Shown: positions 52,526 to 61,500 of the stretch, one piece after another
Layout: each line of letters begins with the position of its first letter
Numbering within the stretch: position 1 is the stretch's first letter
Assembly (NCBI RefSeq): GCF_019352175.1
Contig: NZ_JACBYI010000020.1
Location: 1-64,000, forward strand
Length of the DNA stretch: 64,000 nucleotides
DNA from: Paenibacillus sp. S150
GTDB lineage: Bacteria > Bacillota > Bacilli > Paenibacillales > Paenibacillaceae
Direction of reading: 5' to 3'
Translations under genes and position numbers: made by a program
The notes under the pieces: generated by a model
What the model was told of the DNA's origin: nothing
Seen by the model: the letters and a program-made list of their open reading frames with translations, nothing else
Database searches by the model: none

Positions 52526-52551
52526 CTGATAAGAGCTTGGAGGAAACGGAA

Positions 52552-53319
52552 ATGATCAAACGGATTCAAGCGTGGCTGAGCCGTAAAGACAGGCCCCAGC
52601 CAGTCGAGATTTCACCGGATAACATTCCCCGGCATGTGGCAGTCATTATGGACGGCAACGGGCGCTGGGCTAAGCGGCGCGGGTTGCCGCGCATCGTGGG
52701 CCACAAGAACGGGATGAAGGCGGTCAAACGTACCACGATTGCCGCGAATGATCTGGGAGTGGAAATCTTGACCATGTACGCTTTCTCTACCGAGAACTGG
52801 AAACGGCCGAAGGAAGAAGTAGACTTTTTGATGCGTTTGCCAGTGGAGTTTCTGGCTCTTGAGCTGGACGAGCTGATCGAAAAAAATGTGCAAGTACGTG
52901 TAATGGGGGATGCCGATGCCCTGCCGTCCCATACCCGCAGGGCCATGGAGGAAGCAGTGGAACGGACCAAGCATAATAACGGCCTTATATTGAATTTTGC
53001 ATTGAATTATGGATCGCGCAAGGAAATCGAGGATTGTATGCGCGGACTGGGCCGGGACATTCAGGCGGGAGTGCTGTCGCCGGATGACATTACATCTGAG
53101 CTGATTGACAACAGGCTGCTGACTTCGGGTCTGCCGGACCCTGATCTTCTGATCCGAACGAGCGGAGAGATGCGGCTCAGCAACTTTATGCTCTGGCAGG
53201 TTGCCTACAGTGAATTCTGGTTTACGGATGCTTACTGGCCTGAGTTTGACAAGACGCATTTGCTGCAGGCTGTGGCGGAGTATCAGCGCCGCACACGCCG
53301 TTATGGTGGACTGAAGTAG
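52552..53319 (+). CDS. uppS: Undecaprenyl diphosphate synthase UppS
   Basis: A 255-residue cis-prenyltransferase making the C55 lipid carrier for cell-wall synthesis. VIMDGNGRWAKRRGLPRIVGH near 34 holds the catalytic Asp, with YAFSTENWKRPKEEV near 80 and DLLIRTSGEMRLSNFMLWQ near 200. GGAGG is 8 nt before the ATG at 52552; a frame extending to 52516 includes the preceding terminator. Confidence 0.97.
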   Translation: MIKRIQAWLSRKDRPQPVEISPDNIPRHVAVIMDGNGRWAKRRGLPRIVGHKNGMKAVKRTTIAANDLGVEILTMYAFSTENWKRPKEEVDFLMRLPVEFLALELDELIEKNVQVRVMGDADALPSHTRRAMEEAVERTKHNNGLILNFALNYGSRKEIEDCMRGLGRDIQAGVLSPDDITSELIDNRLLTSGLPDPDLLIRTSGEMRLSNFMLWQVAYSEFWFTDAYWPEFDKTHLLQAVAEYQRRTRRYGGLK

Positions 53320-53340
53320 CCTGATGGGAGATGGGAACCT

Positions 53341-54144
53341 TTGAAGCAGCGATTGATTACCGGAGTTGTTGCCGGAGCGGTATTTTTGGGTTTGTGTTTG
53401 TTGGGGGGCTGGCCGTATCAGCTGCTGCTGACAGCTATGGCGCTCATCGGCTATTATGAATTTGTAAAAATGACGGGTATACAGACCTTCGGCGCTGCTG
53501 CCATGCTGGGTTACCTGTCCGTAATGTGCTTTATGATCCCTTGGAAATTGCTCGGCGTACCGGAATGGCTGTCCTGGGAGCAAGGGATTTGGCTGCTGCT
53601 GCTGCTGTTCCTGCTGGTTACAGTATTCAGCAAGAATAAGCTGGATATTAAAATTACGGCTTTGATGTTTACCGGGATTGTTTACATAGGAATGGGCTTT
53701 TCCTATATGGCTGTTGCCCGCGGTGCGGGCGACGGGAACGGATTGCTCTGGACCTTCCTGCTGCTATGCTGTATTTGGGGCAGCGATGCAGGCGCTTATT
53801 TTGTGGGGAGAAGCTTTGGCAAGAGGAAGCTGTGGCCGGCTATCAGCCCCAACAAAACGGTGGAGGGAGCCCTTGGCGGGGTGTTGATCTCTATTCTGAT
53901 TGCAATTGGATTTGCTATATTTGTTCCTGATCTGCTGACTATCGGGCGCGCGCTGCTTATCGGGCTTTCCTGCGCGGTTCTGGGTCAGCTTGGAGATCTT
54001 GTACAATCTGCCTATAAACGGGTGTACGGTATTAAGGATTCAGGCTCGCTGCTGCCTGGTCATGGAGGGATTCTTGACCGCTGCGACAGCTGGATTATCG
54101 TATTTCCTTTCGTACATATCGTAATGCTTATGCCTTACTATTAA
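53341..54144 (+). CDS. cdsA: Phosphatidate cytidylyltransferase CdsA
   Basis: A 267-residue multi-pass membrane enzyme making CDP-diacylglycerol from phosphatidate and CTP. The C-terminal signature LGDLVQSAYKRVYGIKDSGSLLPGHGGILDRCDS is intact. About eight membrane helices. It uses a TTG start following GGGAG. Confidence 0.96.
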   Translation: MKQRLITGVVAGAVFLGLCLLGGWPYQLLLTAMALIGYYEFVKMTGIQTFGAAAMLGYLSVMCFMIPWKLLGVPEWLSWEQGIWLLLLLFLLVTVFSKNKLDIKITALMFTGIVYIGMGFSYMAVARGAGDGNGLLWTFLLLCCIWGSDAGAYFVGRSFGKRKLWPAISPNKTVEGALGGVLISILIAIGFAIFVPDLLTIGRALLIGLSCAVLGQLGDLVQSAYKRVYGIKDSGSLLPGHGGILDRCDSWIIVFPFVHIVMLMPYY

Positions 54145-54165
54145 CGCCAGGGAGAAGGTTCAACT

Positions 54166-55305
54166 GTGAAAAGAATAAGTATTCTCGGCTCCACAGGCTC
54201 AATCGGGACACAGACACTGGATGTCATCGACATGCACCCGGACGCCTTTGAAGTGGACGGATTGGCGGCAGGCGGCAATACTGCCCTGCTGCTGGAGCAG
54301 GTCCGGCGTTTCAAGCCGCGCCGTGTTTCTGTCTCCACCAGAGCGCTGGCCGAGGAGCTCAAAGCGAATCTCCCGGAAGGAGTTGAGCTGTTCAGCGGAA
54401 ACGAAGGGCTGGTAGAGATAGCTGCGGGCGGAGATGCAGATACCGTTGTAACAGCGGTAATGGGCAGTGTGGGCCTGAGGTCCACGCTTGCGGCCATTGA
54501 CGCCGGGAGACATATCGGACTGGCGAATAAGGAAACACTTGTAACGGCCGGACATCTGGTGACAGAGCTGGCCGGACGCAAGGGCGTTCAGCTGCTGCCG
54601 ATTGACAGCGAGCATTCCGCTATATTCCAGTGTCTGAACGGTGAGAACCGTGAAGATGTCGCTTGTATTACGATTACGGCTTCGGGCGGCTCTTTTCGGG
54701 ACTTAAACCGGAATCAGCTGAAGGATGTTACGGTTGAAGACGCGCTCCGCCATCCGAACTGGAGCATGGGGGCCAAAATCACGATTGACTCGGCAACGAT
54801 GGTTAATAAGGGGCTGGAAGTTATTGAAGCCCACTGGCTGTTCGCCTTGCCGTATGAACAGGTTCAAGTGCTGCTCCATCCGGAGAGCATTGTCCACTCC
54901 TATGTCGAATTCCGGGACAGCAGCATTATCGCGCAGCTTGGCAACCCGGATATGCGTGTTCCTATCCAGTATGCGCTCACCTATCCGGACCGATGGGCTT
55001 CGCCGGCCAGGCGGCTGTCATTGGCTGAAGCGGGCAGCCTGACCTTCCGGGAAATGGACTACGTGCGTTTTCCGGCGCTGAAGCTTGCCATCGAATGCGG
55101 CAAGGCCGGCGGAACGAATACCACTGCGTTTAATGCCGCGAACGAAATCGCGGTAGCCCGTTTCCTGCGCCGTGAAATTTCTTTTTTGCGGATTGAAGAG
55201 ATTATAGAAGAAGTGCTGCAGCGCCATGAAACCGTAGCTTACCCGGATCTGGAGCAGATTGAGCACTGTGACCGTATGAGCCGTAAGCTTGCAAGCATGC
55301 TATAA
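54166..55305 (+). CDS. dxr: 1-deoxy-D-xylulose 5-phosphate reductoisomerase
   Basis: A 379-residue NADPH enzyme making MEP in the non-mevalonate isoprenoid pathway. LGSTGSIGTQTLDVI at the N-terminus binds NADPH. IDSEHSAIFQCLNGE near 145 and SIVHSYVEF near 240 contribute metal and substrate sites. It supplies precursors to UppS upstream. It uses a GTG start after AGGGAGAAGG. Confidence 0.97.
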   Translation: MKRISILGSTGSIGTQTLDVIDMHPDAFEVDGLAAGGNTALLLEQVRRFKPRRVSVSTRALAEELKANLPEGVELFSGNEGLVEIAAGGDADTVVTAVMGSVGLRSTLAAIDAGRHIGLANKETLVTAGHLVTELAGRKGVQLLPIDSEHSAIFQCLNGENREDVACITITASGGSFRDLNRNQLKDVTVEDALRHPNWSMGAKITIDSATMVNKGLEVIEAHWLFALPYEQVQVLLHPESIVHSYVEFRDSSIIAQLGNPDMRVPIQYALTYPDRWASPARRLSLAEAGSLTFREMDYVRFPALKLAIECGKAGGTNTTAFNAANEIAVARFLRREISFLRIEEIIEEVLQRHETVAYPDLEQIEHCDRMSRKLASML

Positions 55306-55453
55306 TCCATGGGAATCAAGGTTTTTACCGGAAATTTTTGCTTTACCCTGAAAAATAGGCTGGAGCTGGTGATTCTCTTGTGCAAGGTCTTGGAATAATG
55401 ATAAATTAAGAGGACATACTTCGGTCTTACACCATTAAGGGGGAAAGTTACGC

Positions 55454-56728
55454 ATGGAAATGGTAAGAGTCGTTTTTCTAACGGTGCTCATGTTCTTTGT
55501 GCTGGTGACAGTGCATGAATGGGGACATTATTATTTTGCCAAACGCGCCGGCATACTTGTACGCGAATTTGCTATCGGTTTCGGCCCGAAACTGTTTTCT
55601 TATAAACGCAATGAAACCCAGTTCACGCTTCGTCTGCTGCCCTTCGGGGGATATGCGAGGATGGCCGGTGAAGATCCGGAGATTATAGAGATCGGTCCCG
55701 GACAAACCATCGCCGTGAGGCTGGGACAAGACAATAAGGTCAAGAACATCTATCTGGATTCCCTCGACACCCGCCGAAATGTCATCCGCGGGGAAGCGCA
55801 ATACACGGATCTGGAGAATGAATTGAAAATCCGTCTGGATGTGGACGGGGAAGTAACGGTCTATGATGTTCATCCGCAGGCCATGCTGATCAAAGGCACC
55901 CAGCAGACGCAGATTGCGCCCAAGGACCGTCAATTCGGGAGCAAAACCGTGGGTCAGCGCGCAGTGGCAATTTTTGCCGGGCCGGTGATGAATTTCCTGC
56001 TGGCCTTTGTGCTGTTTGCTCTTCATCTGCAAATGGCGGGCATTCCTATTGAGAACCCTGCCTATGTGAAGATCGGTGATGTCAGCGCGAATATGCCGGC
56101 AGAAGAAGCCGGACTGCAGAAAGGCGACATCGTTGTATCGGTAAACGGGGAGGCGATCGGCGGGGATTATCAGAAGATGATTTCGCTGACCTCGGTCTCC
56201 AAAGGCAAAGAAATGCAGTGGACTCTGCAGCGCGGCGATGAAATGTATAATGTGACTATGATTCCCCGCAGCATGGAGGGAGAAGAAGGCGGCAAAGTGG
56301 GCATCACGCCTGAGCTGCCGACGCGTCAAGCCGGTTTTGGCGAGACTATAACCCAATCGGGAACAGCCATGGTGGATACAACCAAGCTGATCTTCATCGG
56401 CTTTAAGCAGCTGATCAACAAGTTCAACATGAACGACATCTCTGGTCCTGTGGGTACATTCCAGATGACCGGCCAGATTGCGCAGCAGGGAATTCAGTAT
56501 TTAACCTATTGGGCGGCTATTCTCAGCCTTTATTTGGGGATATTTAATCTGCTGCCGATTCCGGCGCTGGACGGAAGCCGTCTCGTTTTCCTTGGCGTAG
56601 AGGCGCTGCGCGGCAAGCCTGTTGACCCTAGCAGTGAGGGCATGGTCCATTTTGTGGGCTTTGCGCTGCTGTTCCTGGTGATGATCGCTGTTACCTACAA
56701 CGATATATTGCGCCTTATAAGCGGTTGA
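55454..56728 (+). CDS. rseP: Site-2 intramembrane zinc metalloprotease RseP (RasP)
   Basis: A 424-residue membrane protease. The catalytic HEWGH motif is at residues 22-26 in the first helix. One PDZ domain lies at about 195-280, and NLLPIPALDGSRL near 365 carries the third metal ligand. It cleaves anti-sigma factors and FtsL-type substrates after site-1 cleavage. AAGGGGG lies before the ATG. A possible promoter (TTGTGC at 55378, TAAATT at 55402) precedes it weakly. Confidence 0.95.
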   Translation: MEMVRVVFLTVLMFFVLVTVHEWGHYYFAKRAGILVREFAIGFGPKLFSYKRNETQFTLRLLPFGGYARMAGEDPEIIEIGPGQTIAVRLGQDNKVKNIYLDSLDTRRNVIRGEAQYTDLENELKIRLDVDGEVTVYDVHPQAMLIKGTQQTQIAPKDRQFGSKTVGQRAVAIFAGPVMNFLLAFVLFALHLQMAGIPIENPAYVKIGDVSANMPAEEAGLQKGDIVVSVNGEAIGGDYQKMISLTSVSKGKEMQWTLQRGDEMYNVTMIPRSMEGEEGGKVGITPELPTRQAGFGETITQSGTAMVDTTKLIFIGFKQLINKFNMNDISGPVGTFQMTGQIAQQGIQYLTYWAAILSLYLGIFNLLPIPALDGSRLVFLGVEALRGKPVDPSSEGMVHFVGFALLFLVMIAVTYNDILRLISG

Positions 56729-56793
56729 TTGCCGGGTTTCCATACACAATCTTTATCCTTATATTTTTCGCTTGATTTTACATCTTTTGGGGT

Positions 56794-56844
56794 CCCCGCA
56801 AAGTACTTGAATCCGCTTCGTTGACAATTCGGCACTTTGTGGGG
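56794..56844 (+). repeat. Stem-loop repeat family, copy 2
   Basis: CCCCGCAAAGT (56794-56804) and ACTTTGTGGGG (56834-56844) with a 29-nt loop. It is nearly identical to copy 1 at the left arm, including the preceding TTTTGGGGT. It lies 25 bp before the proS start, right against its ribosome site. Confidence 0.75.
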
Positions 56845-56869
56845 CTATTATTAGGAGGAGTTTCACTAC

Positions 56870-58318
56870 ATGGCCAAAGATAAGCAATTCGTTACAGAGA
56901 TCACGCCGCAGGGCGAGGATTTCTCACGCTGGTACATTGATGTAATTAAAAAAGCGGATTTAATGGACTACTCTCCGGTCCGCGGCTGTATTGTGTTCAA
57001 ACCGGACGGCTTTGAAATCTGGGAGCATATCCAGGAGGAAATGAACCGCCGCTTCAAGGAAACCGGACATCGCAACGCTTATTTTCCGCTGTTCATTCCG
57101 GAGAGCTTTTTCCAGAAGGAAAAGGATCATATTGAGGGCTTCAATCCGGAGCTGCCCTGGGTAACGGAAGCGGGGGGCGATAAATTGGAAGAACGTCTGG
57201 CGATCCGTCCTACCTCGGAAACTATGTTTGGCCACATGTACTCCAAATGGATTCAGTCTTACCGTGATCTCCCGGTTCTAATCAATCAATGGGCCAACGT
57301 GGTCCGCTGGGAGAAGCGTACACTGCCCTTCATCCGCACCAGTGAGTTCCTCTGGCAGGAAGGTCACACGGCACATGAGAATGAAGCGGAAGCACGCGAG
57401 GAAACAATGCGGATGCTGGAGATTTACCGTGATTTTGTGGAAGGCTATCTGGCGATTCCGGTAATTACGGGCGAGAAGACTCCATCGGAGCGTTTTGCCG
57501 GGGCGGTGGATACGTATTCCATTGAAGCAATGATGAAGGATGGACGGGCAGTGCAGGCGGGAACCTCGCATTATTTGGGCACCAAATTTGCGGTTGCTTT
57601 TGATATCCAGTATTTGAGCCGGGACAACGTGCTTGAGTATGTACATACCACTTCATGGGGAACAAGCACACGCCTGATCGGTTCGATGATTATGGTTCAT
57701 GGTGACGACCGCGGACTGGCCCTGCCCCCCAAGGTTGCCCCGACTCAAGTCATTATGATTCCAATCGGCCCTCCAAAAACCCGTGACGCTGTCATTGCGC
57801 GGACGGACGAGCTGTTCAAGGAGCTAAAAAGCGCGGGCGTCCGCGTGCGGGTGGATGATCGTGCGGATGTAACGCCGGGCTGGAAGTTCAATGAGTACGA
57901 AATGCGCGGTGTGCCAGTCCGGCTGGAGCTGGGACCACGTGATATGGAGAACGGTGTTTGTGTGCTGGTCTCCCGCATCAGCGGAGAGAAAAAGGTTATC
58001 CGGCAGGAGAATCTGGTGGAAGAAGTGCAGGCGATGCTGGAGCAGGTGCATAATGAAATGTTCGAGCGAGCGCTTAAATTCCGCGAGGATCACTTCTATT
58101 CCGTTGATGCACTTGATGAAATGAAGTCTTCCATGGAAGAGAAACGCGGCTTCGCGCTCGCAGGCTGGTGCGGCTCCGAGGATTGCGAAGCGAAGGTGAA
58201 GGAGGAAACCGGCGCAACCAGCCGCAACATACCTTTTAGCCCGGCAGAAATCAAGCAGGTCTGCATTTGCTGCGGCAAGCCCGCCGAGCATACGGTTGTA
58301 TTCGCCAAAGCCTACTAA
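56870..58318 (+). CDS. proS: Prolyl-tRNA synthetase, archaeal/eukaryotic-like short type
   Basis: A 482-residue class II synthetase charging tRNA-Pro. Motif 2 VVRWEKRTLPFIRTSEFLWQEGHTAHE is near 143 and motif 3 VHGDDRGLALPPKVAPTQV near 277. The anticodon-binding domain covers about 295-390. A C-terminal zinc-like domain (WCGSEDCEAKVKEE, VCICCGKPAEHTVVFAKAY) ends in Tyr, as in archaeal-type ProRS. The bacterial editing insertion (about 180 residues) is absent, in contrast to the 564-residue B. subtilis enzyme at the same locus. AGGAGG precedes the ATG. Confidence 0.95.
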   Translation: MAKDKQFVTEITPQGEDFSRWYIDVIKKADLMDYSPVRGCIVFKPDGFEIWEHIQEEMNRRFKETGHRNAYFPLFIPESFFQKEKDHIEGFNPELPWVTEAGGDKLEERLAIRPTSETMFGHMYSKWIQSYRDLPVLINQWANVVRWEKRTLPFIRTSEFLWQEGHTAHENEAEAREETMRMLEIYRDFVEGYLAIPVITGEKTPSERFAGAVDTYSIEAMMKDGRAVQAGTSHYLGTKFAVAFDIQYLSRDNVLEYVHTTSWGTSTRLIGSMIMVHGDDRGLALPPKVAPTQVIMIPIGPPKTRDAVIARTDELFKELKSAGVRVRVDDRADVTPGWKFNEYEMRGVPVRLELGPRDMENGVCVLVSRISGEKKVIRQENLVEEVQAMLEQVHNEMFERALKFREDHFYSVDALDEMKSSMEEKRGFALAGWCGSEDCEAKVKEETGATSRNIPFSPAEIKQVCICCGKPAEHTVVFAKAY

Positions 58319-58351
58319 ATTTGTTTCTGCTTGATTATTTTGATCCCATTG

Positions 58352-58431
58352 TTTAAATCTAGCTTCTGGTGAGAGGAGTCAGCGGGCCGAAAGAACCCAA
58401 TGCTTTTTGACCCGGAAGCTTTTTAAATCTT
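58352..58431. repeat. Inverted-repeat element flanked by TTTAAATCT direct repeats
   Basis: AGCTTCTGG (58361-58369) and CCGGAAGCT (58412-58420) are complementary with one G.T pair. They are flanked by TTTAAATCT at about 58352-58360 and 58422-58430. T residues after the right arm would also let it act as a terminator for proS. Confidence 0.45.
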
Positions 58432-58502
58432 GTTTCTTGCTGTTATTCTGGAATTATAGGCATTTTTATTTTTATCATTGTGTAAGTTAGGTGGGGGGAA
58501 GC

Positions 58503-61500
58503 ATGGAACAGAACACGGAGAGAAGAAAGCGGTTCGAGCTTTTGATGAAGCAGGGAGAAATTCCGCCCGCGATCATTGATCCCTACTTTTTGGACGGACA
58601 TATTGAACGTGTGGAGATCAGCCGCGGCAATCATGACTGGCACATTGTCATTGTCAAAGAAACTTTGGTTCCGGCCCAGACGTACCGGACCTTTGTACTC
58701 AGAATGCGGGAGAAGTTTCAGCATATTGCCAAAGTCAGCTTCCTGTTCCTGTATGCTGAGAAGATCAGCAGAGCGGAGCTTGTGCAGGAATACTGGGGGC
58801 TGTTTCTGGAATGGGTGCAGCGGGAAATCCCTTCCGTGAACGGCTGGCTGACACGTTCTACCCAGGAGCTGCAGGAGGGTACGCTGCTGCTGAGCCTGAG
58901 CGACTCGATGTCACTCGAACTGGCGCGTAAAAAAGGGATCGAAGGCGCGATTGTGAAATTTTACGGAAAATTCTTCGGCCTTTCCCTTAAGGTCAAGCTG
59001 CAGATTGCCGAGAATGAGAGCAAAGCGGACGCCTATGAGGAATTCCAGCAGAAGCTGCAGCAGGAGCAGCGTGAGCTGGTGGAAATGATGATGATGGCCA
59101 GCGAGCCGGACGAGCCTGTGGACAAAGGAAATCCGGACGAGGTCATTAAGCTCCAGGTAGGGTATGAAATTAAGGAGCAGGCTGTGCCGATCATTGAGAT
59201 TCAGGATGAAGAAAAGAAGATCACGATCCAGGGAACCATCTTCGGACTCGACAGCAAGGAGCTGCGCAACGGCAATACGCTGTTCACCTTCTGCATTACC
59301 GATTTTACCGATTCACTGCAACTCAAGATGTTTGCGAAGACCAAAGAGGATCTGAAGATTATGGGGCAGCTGGCTAACGGCAAATGGGTCAGAGCACGCG
59401 GCAAAGTGGAATACGACCGTTTTATGCAGATTCCCGAGCTCATTATGATTCCTTCGGATCTGTCCGAGGTGCAGGCGCCTCCAGCCCGTAAAGATACGGC
59501 ACCGGTGAAACGGGTGGAATTCCATCTCCATACGACCATGAGCACGATGGATGCGGTGACGCCGATTGATGCGTATGTCAAAACAGCCGCCAAATGGGGC
59601 CATCCGGCCATTGCCGTCTCCGATCACGGTGTAGTGCAGAGTTTCCCTGATGCGGACCACGCCGCCCATAAGCACAAAATTAAAATGCTCTATGGGGTGG
59701 AGGCCAACGTTGTCAACGACTCGGTCAATATTGTGGAAAATCCGCAGCCTCTGGAGCTGAAAAAAGCGACTTATGTGGTGTTCGATATCGAGACCACCGG
59801 CCTGTCGATCACGCGCAACAACATTACCGAGCTTGCGGCGATCAAAATGTGCGAAGGCAAGGAGCTGGACCGCTATTCGACGTTTGTGAACCCGCATGAG
59901 AAAATTCCATACCATATCCAGCAGCTGACCAATATCACTGATGAAATGGTTAAGGATGCCCCTGACCTGGGGCCTGTGCTGGAGGAATTTGTGGAGTTTG
60001 CGGGGGACAGCATCCTGGTTGCCCACAATGCCAGATTCGATATGGGATTTATCCAGGCATCGCTGGCCAAGCTGGGCAAGCCGATATTGCCGAACCCCTC
60101 GCTGGATACGCTCGAGCTGGCGCGCCTGCTGTTCCCGACGATGAAGAATCACCGGCTGAACACATTGGCGGATAAGTATAAAGTACTGCTGGAGAGCCAT
60201 CACCGTGCGGTAGACGATACCGTTGCGCTGGGAGGCATCCTGAACGGCCTGCTGGCCGATGCGGAGAAGCTCAAGGGCTTGACCCGGCTGGACCGGCTGA
60301 ATGATTATGTCGGCAACGATCTGTCGAACATGCGGCCGTTCCACTGCGGCATTTACGCGCTTAACCCGGCCGGCAAAAAAAATCTGTACAAGCTGATCTC
60401 CATGTCGCATACGGAATACTACAAGCGCGTGCCTTGCATTCCGAAGTCCAAGCTTGAAGAGCACCGGGAGGGACTGCTGGTGATTTCGGGCTGTGAACGC
60501 GGCGAGTTTTTTGAGACGGTGCTGAACAAAACTGCGGAGGAAGCGATGGAGGTCGCGCAGTTTTACGATGTTCTTGAAATTCAGCCGCTGACCATGTACA
60601 TGCATCTGGTGGACAAGGGCTTTGTAGCCAGTCCCGAGGATTTGCGGGGGGTTGTGCGCAAGATCTGTGAGATTGGCGAGCAGTTGAACAAGCCGGTTAT
60701 TGCCACCGGCAACGTGCATTATCTGGAGCCCAGAGACAAGCTGTTCCGCGATATTACCATCCATGGCATTACCGGCTTCAGCCCGCTGAAGGACCAGCGC
60801 AAGCCGGATGCCCATTTCCGTACTACGGATGAAATGCTGGCTGAATTTGAATTTCTTGGCGCGGAAAAAGCGATGGAGGTTGTTGTCACCAACACTGTAG
60901 CGCTGGCTGAGCGATTCGAGGAATATCCGCTGTTCCCCAGCGAGCTGTTCACACCTATAATCGATGGTGCCGACGAGGAAATCAGGGAAACCTGCTACAA
61001 TACGGCCAAATCGATCTATGGAGAGGAATTGCCGGAGGTAGTGGTTGCCCGTTTGGAAAAGGAGCTTGCGCCGATTATCAAATACGGGTTCTCTGCCAAC
61101 TATCTGATTTCGGAGCGGCTGGTTAAAAAGTCGAACCAGGATGGATATCTGGTAGGCTCGCGCGGTTCCGTAGGATCGTCTGTAGTGGCAACCTTCCTCG
61201 GAATCTCCGAGGTTAACCCGCTGCCGGCTCATTACATCTGCGCCAGCCCGGAATGCCGGCACAGCGAATGGTTCCTCGACGGCAGCGTGCCGAGCGGCTT
61301 CGACCTTCCGGATAAGACCTGTCCGAATTGCGGCGGCAAGCTTAGAGGCGAAGGGCAGGACATTCCGTTTGAGACCTTCCTCGGGTTTAAGGGAGATAAG
61401 GTTCCCGATATCGATCTTAACTTTTCGGGTGAATATCAGCCGAATGCCCATAATTTCACCAAAACCATGTTCGGGCCTGACAATGTGTTCCGTGCCGGCA

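Noticed and set aside
56729..56869. T-box leader before proS
   Set aside because: No AGGGTGG-type T-box sequence, specifier loop or terminator/antiterminator pair; the gap is filled by the stem-loop repeat.
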